Positions 46,252-55,816 of a stretch of DNA of 59,691 nt are shown here, one piece after another. The notes under the pieces are model-generated. The model made no database searches and had not been told where the DNA came from. It saw only the letters and a program-made list of their open reading frames with translations. The stretch is from assembly GCF_003364195.1 (NCBI RefSeq), contig NZ_NXLQ01000012.1:1-59691 (forward strand), in the 5' to 3' direction. The DNA is from Helicobacter didelphidarum. Lineage in GTDB: Bacteria > Campylobacterota > Campylobacteria > Campylobacterales > Helicobacteraceae. The translations under genes and the position numbers were made by a program. The first letter of the stretch is position 1. Each line of letters begins with the position of its first letter.

Positions 46252-47292
46252 GTGTTTTTAAATAAATTTGTAGGTTGGTTTTCACATGATATAGCAATCG
46301 ATTTAGGAACTGCAAATACTATTGTTATGATTAAAGGGCATGAGATTCTCATTAATGAACCCTCTATTGTCGCTGTCAAAGTTGATAAATACCATCATGA
46401 TGGAGAGATCCTTGCTGTTGGTAAAGAAGCCAAAGAAATGATAGGAAAAACTCCTGATAATATTCGGGCTATACGTCCTTTACGAGATGGAGTTATTGCT
46501 GATTTTGAGATTACAGAAAAAATGATTCGCTACTTTATTGAGAGAGCACATAAAAGAAAATCGTTTATGCGACCAAGAATAATGGTTTGTGTGCCTTATG
46601 GATTAACATCCGTAGAACGTAAAGCAGTCAAAGAATCGGCTATGAGTGCTGGTGCAAGAGAAGTATTCCTTATTGAAGAACCATTAGCCGCAGCCATTGG
46701 GGCAGGATTACCTATACAAGAACCTCAAGGAAGTCTTGTTGTTGATATTGGCGGTGGCACAACAGAAATAGGAGTGCTATCTCTTGGTGGATTAGTAATA
46801 TCAAAATCGATTCGTATTGCAGGTGATAAACTAGATCTCGCAATTATGGATTATGTTCGTAAAAAATTTAATCTCTTAATAGGGGATAGAACAGCAGAAG
46901 AAATCAAAATTGATATAGGTTGTGCAGCTCCCCTTGAAACTCCCCTAATCAAGCTTATTAAAGGACGAGATCAAGTGAGTGGATTGTTAAATTCAATAGA
47001 ACTAACAAGTGAGGATATTCGTGAAGCAATCAAAGATCAAATTAAAGAAATGGGAAATGCACTGCATGGTGTATTGCAAGAAGTGCCACCAGATCTTGCA
47101 GGTGATATAGTAGAGAATGGTATCGTTTTAACAGGTGGTGGAGCTCTTATACGAAACCTTGATAAATATTTTTCAGATATTGTAAAATTACCAGTTTATG
47201 TTGGTGAAGAACCATTGCTTGCGGTTGCAAAAGGGACTGGTAAAGCAATGGAAGATATGGACATGCTTGAAAGAATTGCTGCGAGAAGTTAA
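46252..47292 (+). CDS. mreB: rod shape-determining protein MreB
   Basis: MreB is the actin-like filament that guides cell-wall synthesis along the cylinder. It starts at GTG 46252 with AAGGAG 8 nt upstream. Nucleotide-binding motifs are AIDLGTANTIVMIKG, LVVDIGGGTTEIGVLS and GIVLTGGGALIRNLDKY; an N-terminal amphipathic start (MFLNKFVGWFSHDIA) is present for membrane binding. The 346-residue length is standard. mreC follows 24 bp later; mreD is not seen. Confidence 0.97.
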   Translation: MFLNKFVGWFSHDIAIDLGTANTIVMIKGHEILINEPSIVAVKVDKYHHDGEILAVGKEAKEMIGKTPDNIRAIRPLRDGVIADFEITEKMIRYFIERAHKRKSFMRPRIMVCVPYGLTSVERKAVKESAMSAGAREVFLIEEPLAAAIGAGLPIQEPQGSLVVDIGGGTTEIGVLSLGGLVISKSIRIAGDKLDLAIMDYVRKKFNLLIGDRTAEEIKIDIGCAAPLETPLIKLIKGRDQVSGLLNSIELTSEDIREAIKDQIKEMGNALHGVLQEVPPDLAGDIVENGIVLTGGGALIRNLDKYFSDIVKLPVYVGEEPLLAVAKGTGKAMEDMDMLERIAARS

Positions 47293-47316
47293 AAACTACA
47301 ATACTAGGATTATAGA

Positions 47317-48135
47317 GTGAAATTATTTACCTTTTTTGTTATAATTCTAGGTATCTTAGTTACCGTGTTTGGTTTTACACCTACATTGCGACAATATGTT
47401 CTTGATATGTCATTTCATATTAAAATCTTTTATTTGGATAAAAAAGAGGATATTACTTTCTTTATCCAAGACTATATCAATCAAGCAAATCAAATTCAAA
47501 ATATGCGAACAAAAATTCAAAATCTAGAGGCAGAAACAATTCAATACGAAGCCCTCAAAGCAGAATTTGAAAATCTCTCATACTCTCTTGAAGTTGAAAG
47601 GCATTATGATGATCCTGATGTTCATCTGGCAAAAATTCTCTCATATGCTACACTTGGATCATATACAAAAATTTGGATTCGCTATCCAGCATTACCAAAT
47701 AATACAAAAATTTTGGGAATTATCAAAGATGGTTATGCCATTGGTATTGCAAAATGGGTTGATAATCATTTACTTGGAATCTTGATTGGTGATCCAGAAT
47801 GTAGTTATAGTGTATACATTGGTGAGAACCATGTTCCTGGAACATTAAGGACAATAGAAGATGGCAGTATTGTGATAGACTATATTCCTGCATGGCAAAG
47901 TATTAAAAGTGGGGATAGTGTTATTACAAGTGGTTTAGATGGTATTTTCTTTGAGGATATAAAAGTAGGCACTATTGGTGCTATTAAGTCAGATAATGGT
48001 TATTTGCGTGCGGAACTCAAATTGCAAAATTTCAATAATCATTTAAGTTATGTTTGGCTTGTTGATACAAAAATTATGCAAACAACAACTCTTAATGACA
48101 ATATACAAAACATACAAACTGAAAAAGAAAAATAA
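47317..48135 (+). CDS. mreC: rod shape-determining protein MreC
   Basis: MreC connects the MreB filament to periplasmic wall enzymes. The 272-residue product starts at GTG, has one N-terminal membrane helix (FFVIILGILVTVFGF), a coiled coil (about residues 50-85; INQANQIQNMRTKIQNLEAE), and the two beta domains with GYAIGIAKWVDNHLLGILIG and SGDSVITSGLDGIFFEDIKV, the MreC signature. The C-terminal Asn/Gln/Thr tail is short. It is the last gene of the plus-strand set; no mreD, pbp2 or rodA follows. Confidence 0.93.
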   Translation: MKLFTFFVIILGILVTVFGFTPTLRQYVLDMSFHIKIFYLDKKEDITFFIQDYINQANQIQNMRTKIQNLEAETIQYEALKAEFENLSYSLEVERHYDDPDVHLAKILSYATLGSYTKIWIRYPALPNNTKILGIIKDGYAIGIAKWVDNHLLGILIGDPECSYSVYIGENHVPGTLRTIEDGSIVIDYIPAWQSIKSGDSVITSGLDGIFFEDIKVGTIGAIKSDNGYLRAELKLQNFNNHLSYVWLVDTKIMQTTTLNDNIQNIQTEKEK

Positions 48136-48309
48136 AAAACAACAATATAGCCCTACAAGTTTGTATTTACTATAAAGTCTAATATTATAGATATATCTCA
48201 TTATTTTCTTTTATAAAATAAATGAAAACAGAATAATAAACTATTATAAGATGATAAATACACATAATTGCTTTTTATTGATACCCTTAAACTTACATTT
48301 GTTTTACCA

Positions 48310-48355
48310 CTTAGTAGGCTAAGTATCTTAATAAAACCCTCTTTATCTTACTAAG
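48310..48355. terminator. possible hairpin between convergent mreC and nth
   Basis: CTTAGTA (48310-48316) and TACTAAG (48349-48355) are perfectly complementary, with a shorter inner pair ATAAA/TTTAT. The stem is AT-rich and the loop long, so an intrinsic terminator role is only possible. Confidence 0.35.
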
Positions 48356-48382
48356 ATTTTACAAATATTCTTCAAATCATAA

Positions 48383-49021
48383 TTATTGTGGTTTAAAGTT
48401 TTTAGAATCTTTACAATATTGCTTTACAAAGCAATTTTCACATTGAGGTCGAACAGCCTTGCACTCGTAGCGACCAAACAATACAAAAGCCTGATGTAGG
48501 AGATTTAAATTATCTTTAAAAATTTTTGTTAAATCTGTTTCAGTTTGCAATGCAGTTTTACTTTTGCTTAGTCCAAGCCTATGAGAAACCCGAAAAACAT
48601 GCGTATCAACTGCCATATAATTCATATCAAAAAATTCACCCAACACGACATTGGCAGTTTTTTGTCCAACACCATGCAGTTTCATAAGATCCTGCTGATT
48701 GGTTGGAATCACCCCATTAAAGTCACTCTCTACACTTTGTGCCATAAGAATAAGATTTTTTGCTTTATTATTAAAAAAGGAAACAGATTTTATTATTTCT
48801 TTTAAATCATCAATATTTGCCTTACTTAATTCTTTTGTGCTTGGATATTTTGTAAAAAGTAATGGGGTTACGATATTAACGCGTTTATCCGTGCATTGTG
48901 CAGAAAGTATCACAGCAATCAGCAACTCGTAAATATTGTTGTAGTGTAATTCTGTTTGTGCATTTGCATATTTTTTTAAAAACAAGTCTTTAATTTGAAT
49001 ATATTGTTGTTTTCGTGCCAT
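48383..49021 (-). CDS. nth: endonuclease III (DNA glycosylase/AP lyase)
   Basis: Nth removes oxidised pyrimidines from DNA. The 212-residue protein shows the helix-hairpin-helix with the catalytic lysine (LHGVGQKTANVVLG), the catalytic Asp in MAVDTHVFRVSHRLGL, and the [4Fe-4S] cluster cysteines in C-x6-C-x2-C-x5-C (CKAVRPQCENCFVKQYC). VILSAQCTDKRVN near the N-terminus is also typical. It is convergent with mreC. Confidence 0.96.
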   Translation of the reverse strand: MARKQQYIQIKDLFLKKYANAQTELHYNNIYELLIAVILSAQCTDKRVNIVTPLLFTKYPSTKELSKANIDDLKEIIKSVSFFNNKAKNLILMAQSVESDFNGVIPTNQQDLMKLHGVGQKTANVVLGEFFDMNYMAVDTHVFRVSHRLGLSKSKTALQTETDLTKIFKDNLNLLHQAFVLFGRYECKAVRPQCENCFVKQYCKDSKNFKPQ

Positions 49022-49192
49022 TGTATGCCTTTTGTATAATCACATAAAATTATAATAAAAGATTCTATAATAATATCTTCATTGGCATGGAATCCTTATC
49101 CTCTATTTGCACATGAATTTTTACTCAAGCTTCAGAATCTGATACTATATATCAAAAAAAAGAAAAAGAAAGAATATAACATCAAAATATAC

Positions 49193-50632
49193 TCATTTTC
49201 TTTTATTGTTATAAAGTCCAATTCGAATCTCATACCGAAGAATAAATATGCTCACACACAATGCACATATTTGTGCAATTGGATAAGCAATCCATGCACC
49301 ATTTAAACCATACCGATATGCAATGACTGGTAAAAAAATTGCAATAAATATAAGTGTATAAGACATTATTATAAGAAATGAACTAAATGCTCTTTGTAAA
49401 GATTGTAAATAAAGTGCAATAATAATATTGATTCCTAAAATAATGAATCCTAAAAAATAAATTTTCATTGCTTCCGCACTTTGTGCTTTAAGGCTTAAAT
49501 CTTTTAGAAATAAGGACGCTATAAAAGTATCAAAAAGAAAAAATATTATATAAATACTAATTGCTAAAATAATCTCAACACATATATAAAATTTTAGAAT
49601 CTTCTTAAGTCGTGAAAAATCTTTCATACCATAATTAAAACTTGCAAGTGGTTGGATAGATTCTGCAAGTGCAAGGAGAATTGTAAAAAAATTGAATCCA
49701 GCATACATCAAAGCACTATAAATTGCAAGAGAGTTTTCTCCACCAACATCTTTTAAAACACTATTATAAAGCCACATTACAAAACCAACACTTGCTTCAC
49801 TTGAGGCATAAGGCACTCCCAATTTCATTACTCGTAAAATAGCCTTAAAGCTTATTGCACGAACAAAATATAAATCTCCTTTTTTCTGGAGTAAAAAACT
49901 ACATTTTTTACTCATAAAGCATAATAATGATTGACTAAAGAAACCAAAAAAAGCTTTTCTCATATCAGTAGAAATATAATGCCACAATAGCACTAAAGAG
50001 CCAATGATATGTCCCAAAGTTGTAGCATACGCACTTCCAATAATGCCAAATTCCCATACAAACAAAAAAAGATAATTAAAAATTATATTGCAAATTGCTC
50101 CTAAGAACATTGCAAACATGGCAAATCTTGGTCGCTTATCATTTACCACACAAATATCTAAAACTGGATGAATAATGACTCCAAAAAGTCCAATAAAAAT
50201 CCCTTTTAAATATTCAATAGCCATGATTTCAACATGCGTAGAAAGCCCTTTAATAAAATAATGGACAATTATGTCTGCATTGTAATAAAAAAACATTCCC
50301 AAAACAAAAGACAAAGGAAAAAGAACATAAAAAATACTACTAAAAATAGTTCTCGCAAATTCTTTTTTTCCTTTTGCCAAATAATAACCAATAAGGCTTG
50401 CACCACCGAGTGAAAACATCAAGGAACAAGCCATTAAAATCGGAAAAATGGGCCATGTCGCAGCAATAGCTTTCATCGCCTCATCACCCAATTTTTTATT
50501 AACAAAGATTCCATCGACGGTTGAATAACTTGCCATTGCAAGCATGGTAAGCAACATGGGAATAAAATAGTTGATAAAAAGTTTAGGGATACTATCTTTT
50601 GCAAGATCGATATTTGACTGTGTTTTTGTCAT
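49193..50632 (-). CDS. MATE family multidrug/sodium antiporter
   Basis: The 479-residue protein has 12 membrane helices. Two related halves begin with the family's pattern (YFIPMLLTMLAMASYSTVDGI; MKLGVPYASSEASVGFVMWL). DGIFVNKKLGDEAMKAIAATWP and GGASLIGYYLAKGKKEFA are typical of bacterial NorM/DinF-type transporters. It exports drugs or metabolites using Na+ or H+. It is 12 bp downstream of pssA on the same strand, so co-transcription is likely. Substrate unknown. Confidence 0.92.
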   Translation of the reverse strand: MTKTQSNIDLAKDSIPKLFINYFIPMLLTMLAMASYSTVDGIFVNKKLGDEAMKAIAATWPIFPILMACSLMFSLGGASLIGYYLAKGKKEFARTIFSSIFYVLFPLSFVLGMFFYYNADIIVHYFIKGLSTHVEIMAIEYLKGIFIGLFGVIIHPVLDICVVNDKRPRFAMFAMFLGAICNIIFNYLFLFVWEFGIIGSAYATTLGHIIGSLVLLWHYISTDMRKAFFGFFSQSLLCFMSKKCSFLLQKKGDLYFVRAISFKAILRVMKLGVPYASSEASVGFVMWLYNSVLKDVGGENSLAIYSALMYAGFNFFTILLALAESIQPLASFNYGMKDFSRLKKILKFYICVEIILAISIYIIFFLFDTFIASLFLKDLSLKAQSAEAMKIYFLGFIILGINIIIALYLQSLQRAFSSFLIIMSYTLIFIAIFLPVIAYRYGLNGAWIAYPIAQICALCVSIFILRYEIRIGLYNNKRK

Positions 50633-50644
50633 ATTTATTTTCGC

Positions 50645-51442
50645 TTAAGATAATAAATCTTTAGTAGGTGTAGCGACAGACTGTTTGTCATGTGTATCAA
50701 ATTTCTTTCTAAAAATAATCTTAAAGGTAACAACAAAAAACCAACGTAGAATTCCATAGAGAATATAAAGACTAAAAAGAATACATAAGGTTAATGAAGG
50801 TTGCACAATAACACATGTTAAAAGCATAAGAAGAAGTATAAAATATTTTAAATTCCATTTTACCTTTTTAAAACTTGGATAACGAATATTGCTTACCATA
50901 AGAATTGAAGTAACAAACGCAAGAATAAGAAAAACATAAGAATGTTCAGTGATAAAGTTTGAAATACCAAAAATATCAAGTTTATGGTATTCTACAACAA
51001 GAATCCACAAACATATAATAGCTGCTGCAGATGGAATAGGCAAACCAATAAAGGAATTTTCAACACTTGTTGTTATATTGAATCTTGCCAATCTAATCGC
51101 ACCAAGGACAACAAAAAGCCCACTAATCGCCATTCCATAACGACCATAATCATGTCCAACATAAAAATAAAGCACAACAGCAGGTGCAACACCAAATGCA
51201 ACTATATCAGCAAGCGAATCGAATTCGACACCAAATTTACTTGCAGTATTTGTAAGCCTAGCAACTCGCCCATCTAGTCCATCTAATACCATAGAAAAGA
51301 GAATATACCAACAAGCAGTAGTAAAAGATTTTGAGTCATCATATACTAAGCCTTTGTATGCCATAAAGATAGCCAATATTCCCATAAAAATGCTTGCTGC
51401 AGTAAAAAGATTCGGTAAAACATACCTCGGGCTAATTTTCAT
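50645..51442 (-). CDS. pssA: CDP-diacylglycerol-serine O-phosphatidyltransferase
   Basis: PssA makes phosphatidylserine, the precursor of phosphatidylethanolamine. The 265-residue integral membrane protein has the CDP-alcohol phosphotransferase motif DGLDGRVARLTNTASKFG ... FDSLAD (D-G-x2-A-R-x8-G-x3-D-x3-D). The N-terminus YVLPNLFTAASIFMGILAI is also typical, and there are about eight helices. The C-terminal basic tail extends it by some 25 residues over H. pylori PssA. The MATE gene follows. Confidence 0.95.
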   Translation of the reverse strand: MKISPRYVLPNLFTAASIFMGILAIFMAYKGLVYDDSKSFTTACWYILFSMVLDGLDGRVARLTNTASKFGVEFDSLADIVAFGVAPAVVLYFYVGHDYGRYGMAISGLFVVLGAIRLARFNITTSVENSFIGLPIPSAAAIICLWILVVEYHKLDIFGISNFITEHSYVFLILAFVTSILMVSNIRYPSFKKVKWNLKYFILLLMLLTCVIVQPSLTLCILFSLYILYGILRWFFVVTFKIIFRKKFDTHDKQSVATPTKDLLS

Positions 51443-52067
51443 AAATTCTCCTTGAATTCTTTAAAATCTTGCTAAAAATCTATTCATTAAAATTTTATTT
51501 ATATAACAATATAATATAAGCTTGATAAATTACTTTCCCTCACTACAAACACACAATAATAATGCTATAAAACAGATTCTACCATAATTTTCTTTTTTCT
51601 CTTGTAAAATATATAATATTGCATTCTTTTTGTAAGTATTTTATTTCATAAGAAAAAAAATCTTATAAAGAATGGCAAATCAGCTTTATGCAGGAATCAC
51701 TTCTTGCAAATAACTCTCTATATTGCAATCTATAAGAGATATATTTTGATATTGAAATAAAAGGTTACTTAATATTGCTTATATACTTGAAAAGAAAATA
51801 TTAGTTCGTTATATGCAAATTGTTTATCTTTTTATTCCTTAAATACTATTTTGTTAAGTAATTTTTTTCTTGCAATATTGAATATATTTTATTCCACAAT
51901 TATCCATAATTTTCATACAAACTTTAATATTTAAGCAATTAAAAACTCAATATGACATAACTAGAAAACATAGAGTGAGAAAAATTACTAATTATTAGAT
52001 GATTTAAACATCACTCTTACTAAAAATCTGATAAAAATTATTTGTCCTGTTGCAACATAACTCAATA
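51443..52067. other. intergenic region, nothing recognised
   Basis: About 625 bp of AT-rich DNA between the upstream side of pssA and the end of the hypothetical gene at 52068. All frames have frequent stops. I see no tRNA, clear repeat or strong hairpin. The pssA promoter should lie here. Confidence 0.5.
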
Positions 52068-52940
52068 TTATCTATCAGCATGTGCCCATGCACGAACTTT
52101 ACTGATTCGATTCACTTCTTCTTCACTAAGGTAAATAATAAAGGCGTAATAATTTTCTTCAGGTTTTTCACGCACAAGAAAAAAAGTTCGTAATCGATAA
52201 GAAAGAGCCATTGAGCTTAATGGCTCAACCTGATAGGTAACATAAGTTGGTCGTGTCGTATTAACCAAAATCTTACTAACTTTCCGTAAGGCTTCTGTAT
52301 TATAGAATGTTAAACTATAATCACGAAAATCTGAATATACACCAACCAAATGATTATTGTCTGAATCACAAAAGGAAAAATAAAGATTTGATGAAATTTT
52401 ATTAAGTTTATTTGCAAGCAAACTTGCATATTCCAGTCTAATGCCTTGAAATGTTTCCAAATAAAAATTCTTAATCCCAAACCAACCTTCTCTCTCGATA
52501 TATTCAAGATTAAAATCACCAAAAATAGCACAAGGAATATCAAGATTTCGTATATCTTTAGCATCTCGAATAGACTTATCGCAATATCTTGTGCTACTAA
52601 TTTTCTCAAAAAGATCTTTTGCATTGTGAAGAAAATCTGGATTATATTGAAATTCAAAATGCACAAGGAATGGTTTATATTCTATATTGTATTCACTATA
52701 ATGTCCATTTTTAATACTTCTATCTAAACCAAAATCTTCAAATCTTTGAGCAAATGAACTTGAATCAAAAGCCTTAAATTCCTTAATATTTACATTATAA
52801 GCTTTTCCAGATAGTAATGGTGCTATCACGATTTCATCAAAAGCATTTCCTACCGCGATACGATCATCAAGTAGCACAGGTTTTTCAACATTAAAAGTTG
52901 TTGATTGTGGATGGAAAGTATGGTCAGTAATATTATTCAT
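52068..52940 (-). CDS. hypothetical cytoplasmic protein
   Basis: The 290-residue protein has no signal peptide or membrane helix. It is mixed alpha/beta and rich in Tyr/Phe/Asn (YLSEEEVNRISKVRAWAHAD at the end; IPCAIFGDFNLEYIEREGW in the middle). I recognise no family. It stands alone, with about 625 bp downstream and 368 bp upstream free of genes. The frame has normal codon use and no internal disruption, so it is probably a real gene. Confidence 0.6.
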   Translation of the reverse strand: MNNITDHTFHPQSTTFNVEKPVLLDDRIAVGNAFDEIVIAPLLSGKAYNVNIKEFKAFDSSSFAQRFEDFGLDRSIKNGHYSEYNIEYKPFLVHFEFQYNPDFLHNAKDLFEKISSTRYCDKSIRDAKDIRNLDIPCAIFGDFNLEYIEREGWFGIKNFYLETFQGIRLEYASLLANKLNKISSNLYFSFCDSDNNHLVGVYSDFRDYSLTFYNTEALRKVSKILVNTTRPTYVTYQVEPLSSMALSYRLRTFFLVREKPEENYYAFIIYLSEEEVNRISKVRAWAHADR

Positions 52941-53308
52941 TAAAATATCCTAAAATTTATTGTCTATGACATCACAAAATAAAGTATGTCTTTTACTTAT
53001 TTCAATTTAAATTATATTATAAACTTTGAATAAAACAATAATAAAAATATATTTACAATTGAGCTGTGCGTCATTATAGCTAAAAAATAATAATATAAAT
53101 CCATAATTGCGGTGTATTATTGCAAGTAGTATGATAATTTAGATTCTAAAAATCAAAAAAATTCTATAATATATTAAAATAATAATCTTTATTCAAATTT
53201 TAGGATTTTTTTCTACTACATACACTATTATATTATTCAAATTCTTTTTGAACTTTATTTTTCTACATTTGTATAATTTATGGTATTTTTGATGAAGTCT
53301 CAATAAAA
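52941..53308. other. intergenic region, nothing recognised
   Basis: About 370 bp, very AT-rich. It holds the promoter side of the hypothetical gene at 52068 and the downstream side of the DUF779 gene. No feature seen. Confidence 0.45.
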
Positions 53309-53656
53309 TTATTTTGAATCGTCTGATAGAGTTGTGCAAATTTCACTCTCAAGCACAAAATATTTACCACTTCCATATTCTATGGAATATTCACTACCGT
53401 TTCCTTGTAAGGCATGAAGTGTTAATTTACTTTTTTCAAGATAGGAATAATGGCTTCTATGGACAAAAACTTCGATTTGTTCTACGCTACCAAGCAAAAT
53501 ATCATTTTCCCCAATTTTAAAATCACCCTTCTCATAACATAATGCAGCACTTCCATCGCAACAACCTCCAGAAATATGAATAATAAAATCATGATATTCA
53601 TTTTTAAGCTGTTGTATAAGTATTTTTGCCTCTTGTGTAATATTGAGCGTATCCAT
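53309..53656 (-). CDS. DUF779 domain protein
   Basis: The 115-residue protein matches DUF779: IIHISGGCCDGSAALCYEKG near residues 25-44 (GGCCDGS is the family's core), IGENDILLGSVEQIEVFV and VLESEICTTL. DUF779 genes usually sit beside an aldehyde dehydrogenase; none is found here. The cysteines may bind metal, but no function is established. The start has AGGA in the upstream stretch. Confidence 0.8.
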   Translation of the reverse strand: MDTLNITQEAKILIQQLKNEYHDFIIHISGGCCDGSAALCYEKGDFKIGENDILLGSVEQIEVFVHRSHYSYLEKSKLTLHALQGNGSEYSIEYGSGKYFVLESEICTTLSDDSK

Positions 53657-53902
53657 GTTCCTATCCTTGACTTAGTTTTATAATTATTGTGGTAAAATTA
53701 TAGCAAACATTAAAAATTTTACAAGAAAAGCATGATGCTATCAAATTACTTAATTTTATGATTAATCTTAGGAAGATTAAAACCACATTGCATAAATAAA
53801 GTTTCTTATCAATAGATTTATATATTTAATGATACTATAAAACTACAATAGGAAAAATTTTTAATATTTTTTAGAATTAAAATATTATTAGTAATCTTTT
53901 GA

Positions 53903-53908
53903 TACAAT
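53903..53908 (+). promoter_or_regulatory. likely -10 box of secG-frr-pyrE
   Basis: TACAAT in the context TTTTGATACAATTT, 45 nt before the secG ATG. No clear -35. Confidence 0.4.
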
Positions 53909-53952
53909 TTCAAATTTACATTTTACATCTTTAATTATTACATGGAGTTTGT

Positions 53953-54384
53953 ATGACAACAATTTTGATTGTTTTGCAAGTGATTTTATCAATTAGCATC
54001 GTTATTGTAGTTTTACTGCAAAAAAGTTCTAGCATTGGGCTTGGAGCATATAGCGGGAGCAATGAAAGTCTTTTTGGTGCAAAAGGACCAGCAAATTTTA
54101 TGGCAAAGATTACAATGCTTTTAGGTGTAATATTTTTAATCAATACTATTGCACTTGGGTATCTATATAACACAAAGACAGCAAAAAATAAAAGTGTTAT
54201 TGATGGCATGAATATACCAAAAGCTCTGCCACTTACTCCAACAGATAATTCTGTGCCATTATCAAGTCCTCTTTTGAACGGAGGCAATCAATCTAATACT
54301 ATTCCCCTAATGCAAGGTGGAGATTCTCCATTGCAAAACACAACATTGCCAACCCAAAATTCTTTAGAATCCACAACACAGTAG
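53953..54384 (+). CDS. secG: preprotein translocase subunit SecG
   Basis: SecG helps the SecYEG channel move proteins across the inner membrane. The 143-residue product has two membrane helices ([20 protein letters not shown] and [19 protein letters not shown]) with the conserved [19 protein letters not shown] between them. The C-terminal tail after residue 75 is long, Pro/Ser/Thr/Asn-rich and probably disordered. It is followed by frr 20 bp later; secG-frr-pyrE is the order I remember from H. pylori. Confidence 0.93.
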   Translation: MTTILIVLQVILSISIVIVVLLQKSSSIGLGAYSGSNESLFGAKGPANFMAKITMLLGVIFLINTIALGYLYNTKTAKNKSVIDGMNIPKALPLTPTDNSVPLSSPLLNGGNQSNTIPLMQGGDSPLQNTTLPTQNSLESTTQ

Positions 54385-54404
54385 CAATCGCAAGGGAGCA
54401 AATA

Positions 54405-54962
54405 ATGTTACATAGTCTTTACAAAAATACAAAAGAACATATGGATAAAAGTATCAATTCTCTACAAAAAGATTTTACAACTCTTCGTAGCGGACGTGTC
54501 AATGTGAGTATTTTAGATAATATCCGCATCGAATATTATGGTACGCCAACACCATTGGAACAAATAGGAAGTATAATCGCACAAGATGCTACAACAATTA
54601 TCATTACCCCATGGGAAAAACCATTATTGAAAGATATTGAAAAAGCAATTCAAGAAGCAAATATTGGTGTGAATCCAAATACAGATGGAGATTCTATCAA
54701 GCTTTTCTTTCCTCCAATGACTTCAGATCAACGCAAAGAAATTGCCAAACATGCAAAAGCAATGGGAGAAAAAGCAAAAGTTGCAATTCGTAATATTCGT
54801 CAAGATTCTAATAATATGATTAAAAAGTCAGAAAAAAATAAAGAAATTACAACCGATGAAAGTAAAAAGGGGATGGATGAGATTCAGAAAATTACTGATG
54901 AATATATTAGAAAAATTGACAACATGGTAAAGCATAAAGAGGAAGAGATTATAAAAGTATAA
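54405..54962 (+). CDS. frr: ribosome recycling factor
   Basis: RRF splits the post-termination ribosome with EF-G. The 185-residue length is exact for the family. Conserved stretches are [71 protein letters not shown] and the long C-terminal helix [20 protein letters not shown]. Starts 20 bp after secG. Confidence 0.97.
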   Translation: MLHSLYKNTKEHMDKSINSLQKDFTTLRSGRVNVSILDNIRIEYYGTPTPLEQIGSIIAQDATTIIITPWEKPLLKDIEKAIQEANIGVNPNTDGDSIKLFFPPMTSDQRKEIAKHAKAMGEKAKVAIRNIRQDSNNMIKKSEKNKEITTDESKKGMDEIQKITDEYIRKIDNMVKHKEEEIIKV

Positions 54963-54976
54963 CAGGAGGAGAAAAA

Positions 54977-55636
54977 ATGAGCCTAGATATAGAATCTATT
55001 TATCGTCAAAATAATGCTTTATTGCAAGGTCACTTTCTCCTTAGTAGTGGTAATCACACGAAATTTTATTTGCAATCAGCAAAAGTTTTAGAAAATCCAA
55101 AAACAGCAGAGTTACTTGCCACGGAGTTAGCAAAACAAATTATTGAATCAACAATTCAAATTGATTGTGTTTGTTCTCCTGCATTAGGTGGGATTTTGGC
55201 TGGTTATGAGCTTGCACGTTCACTTGGTGTGCGATTCATATTCACGGAACGAGTAAATGGTATTATGGCTTTACGACGTGGTTTTGAAGTTAAGACAAAT
55301 GAAAACATATTAATCTGTGAGGACATAATTACAACAGGTGGAAGTGCAATGGAAAGTGCAGAATGTATAAAGAATGCAGGGGGAAAAATTGTTGCATTTG
55401 CAGGACTCGCAAATCGCGGGTTTTGCAGGAGAATATTACCACACACAACACACAGTACACAAGAAATAAAAACAGAATCCTGGAAGCAATTCTCAATGCC
55501 ACAAAGTAAAAAAGAATGCAAACTTACTCAAAATATTCCATTATTTGCTTTAGCAGATTTTGAATTTGAAATTTATGATTCTCAAGATTGCCCTTTATGT
55601 AAAGATTCTGTTGCATATAAACCTGGTAGTCGCTAG
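54977..55636 (+). CDS. pyrE: orotate phosphoribosyltransferase
   Basis: PyrE joins orotate to PRPP in pyrimidine synthesis. The 219-residue protein has the PRPP-binding motif [40 protein letters not shown] and [20 protein letters not shown] are the family's substrate loops. Strong AGGAGG precedes the ATG. The C-terminus carries an insert and a CPLCKD tail, a feature of this group's PyrE that could hold a metal. It is the last gene of the secG operon. Confidence 0.95.
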   Translation: MSLDIESIYRQNNALLQGHFLLSSGNHTKFYLQSAKVLENPKTAELLATELAKQIIESTIQIDCVCSPALGGILAGYELARSLGVRFIFTERVNGIMALRRGFEVKTNENILICEDIITTGGSAMESAECIKNAGGKIVAFAGLANRGFCRRILPHTTHSTQEIKTESWKQFSMPQSKKECKLTQNIPLFALADFEFEIYDSQDCPLCKDSVAYKPGSR

Positions 55637-55720
55637 TATTCTGATTTTTCATTATCATTAAGTAAAACAAATATTTGTTTAATTAATATAAATTTAAGTA
55701 AGTTTTAATAAATATTCTAG

Positions 55721-55726
55721 TATAAT
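55721..55726 (+). promoter_or_regulatory. likely -10 box of tRNA-Arg
   Basis: TATAAT 14 nt before the tRNA 5' end. Confidence 0.55.
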
Positions 55727-55739
55727 AGTTCTCTTGAAT

Positions 55740-55816
55740 GTGTTCGTAGCTCAGCTGAATAGAGCAACAGGTTGCGGTCCTGTAGGTCGGGGGTTTGAAT
55801 CCCTCCGAGCACACCA
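55740..55816 (+). tRNA. tRNA-Arg (anticodon GCG), CCA encoded
   Basis: A full cloverleaf can be folded: acceptor GTGTTCG/CGAGCAC, D stem GCTC/GAGC, anticodon stem ACAGG/CCTGT with loop TTGCGGT (anticodon GCG at 55774-55776), variable loop AGGTC, T stem GGGGG/CCCTC and encoded CCA. The anticodon reads CGC and, by wobble, CGT. The D loop has G18-A19 and the T loop TTTGAAT, so the usual G19-C56 pair is replaced by A19-U56 (55758 and 55796). Confidence 0.93.
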
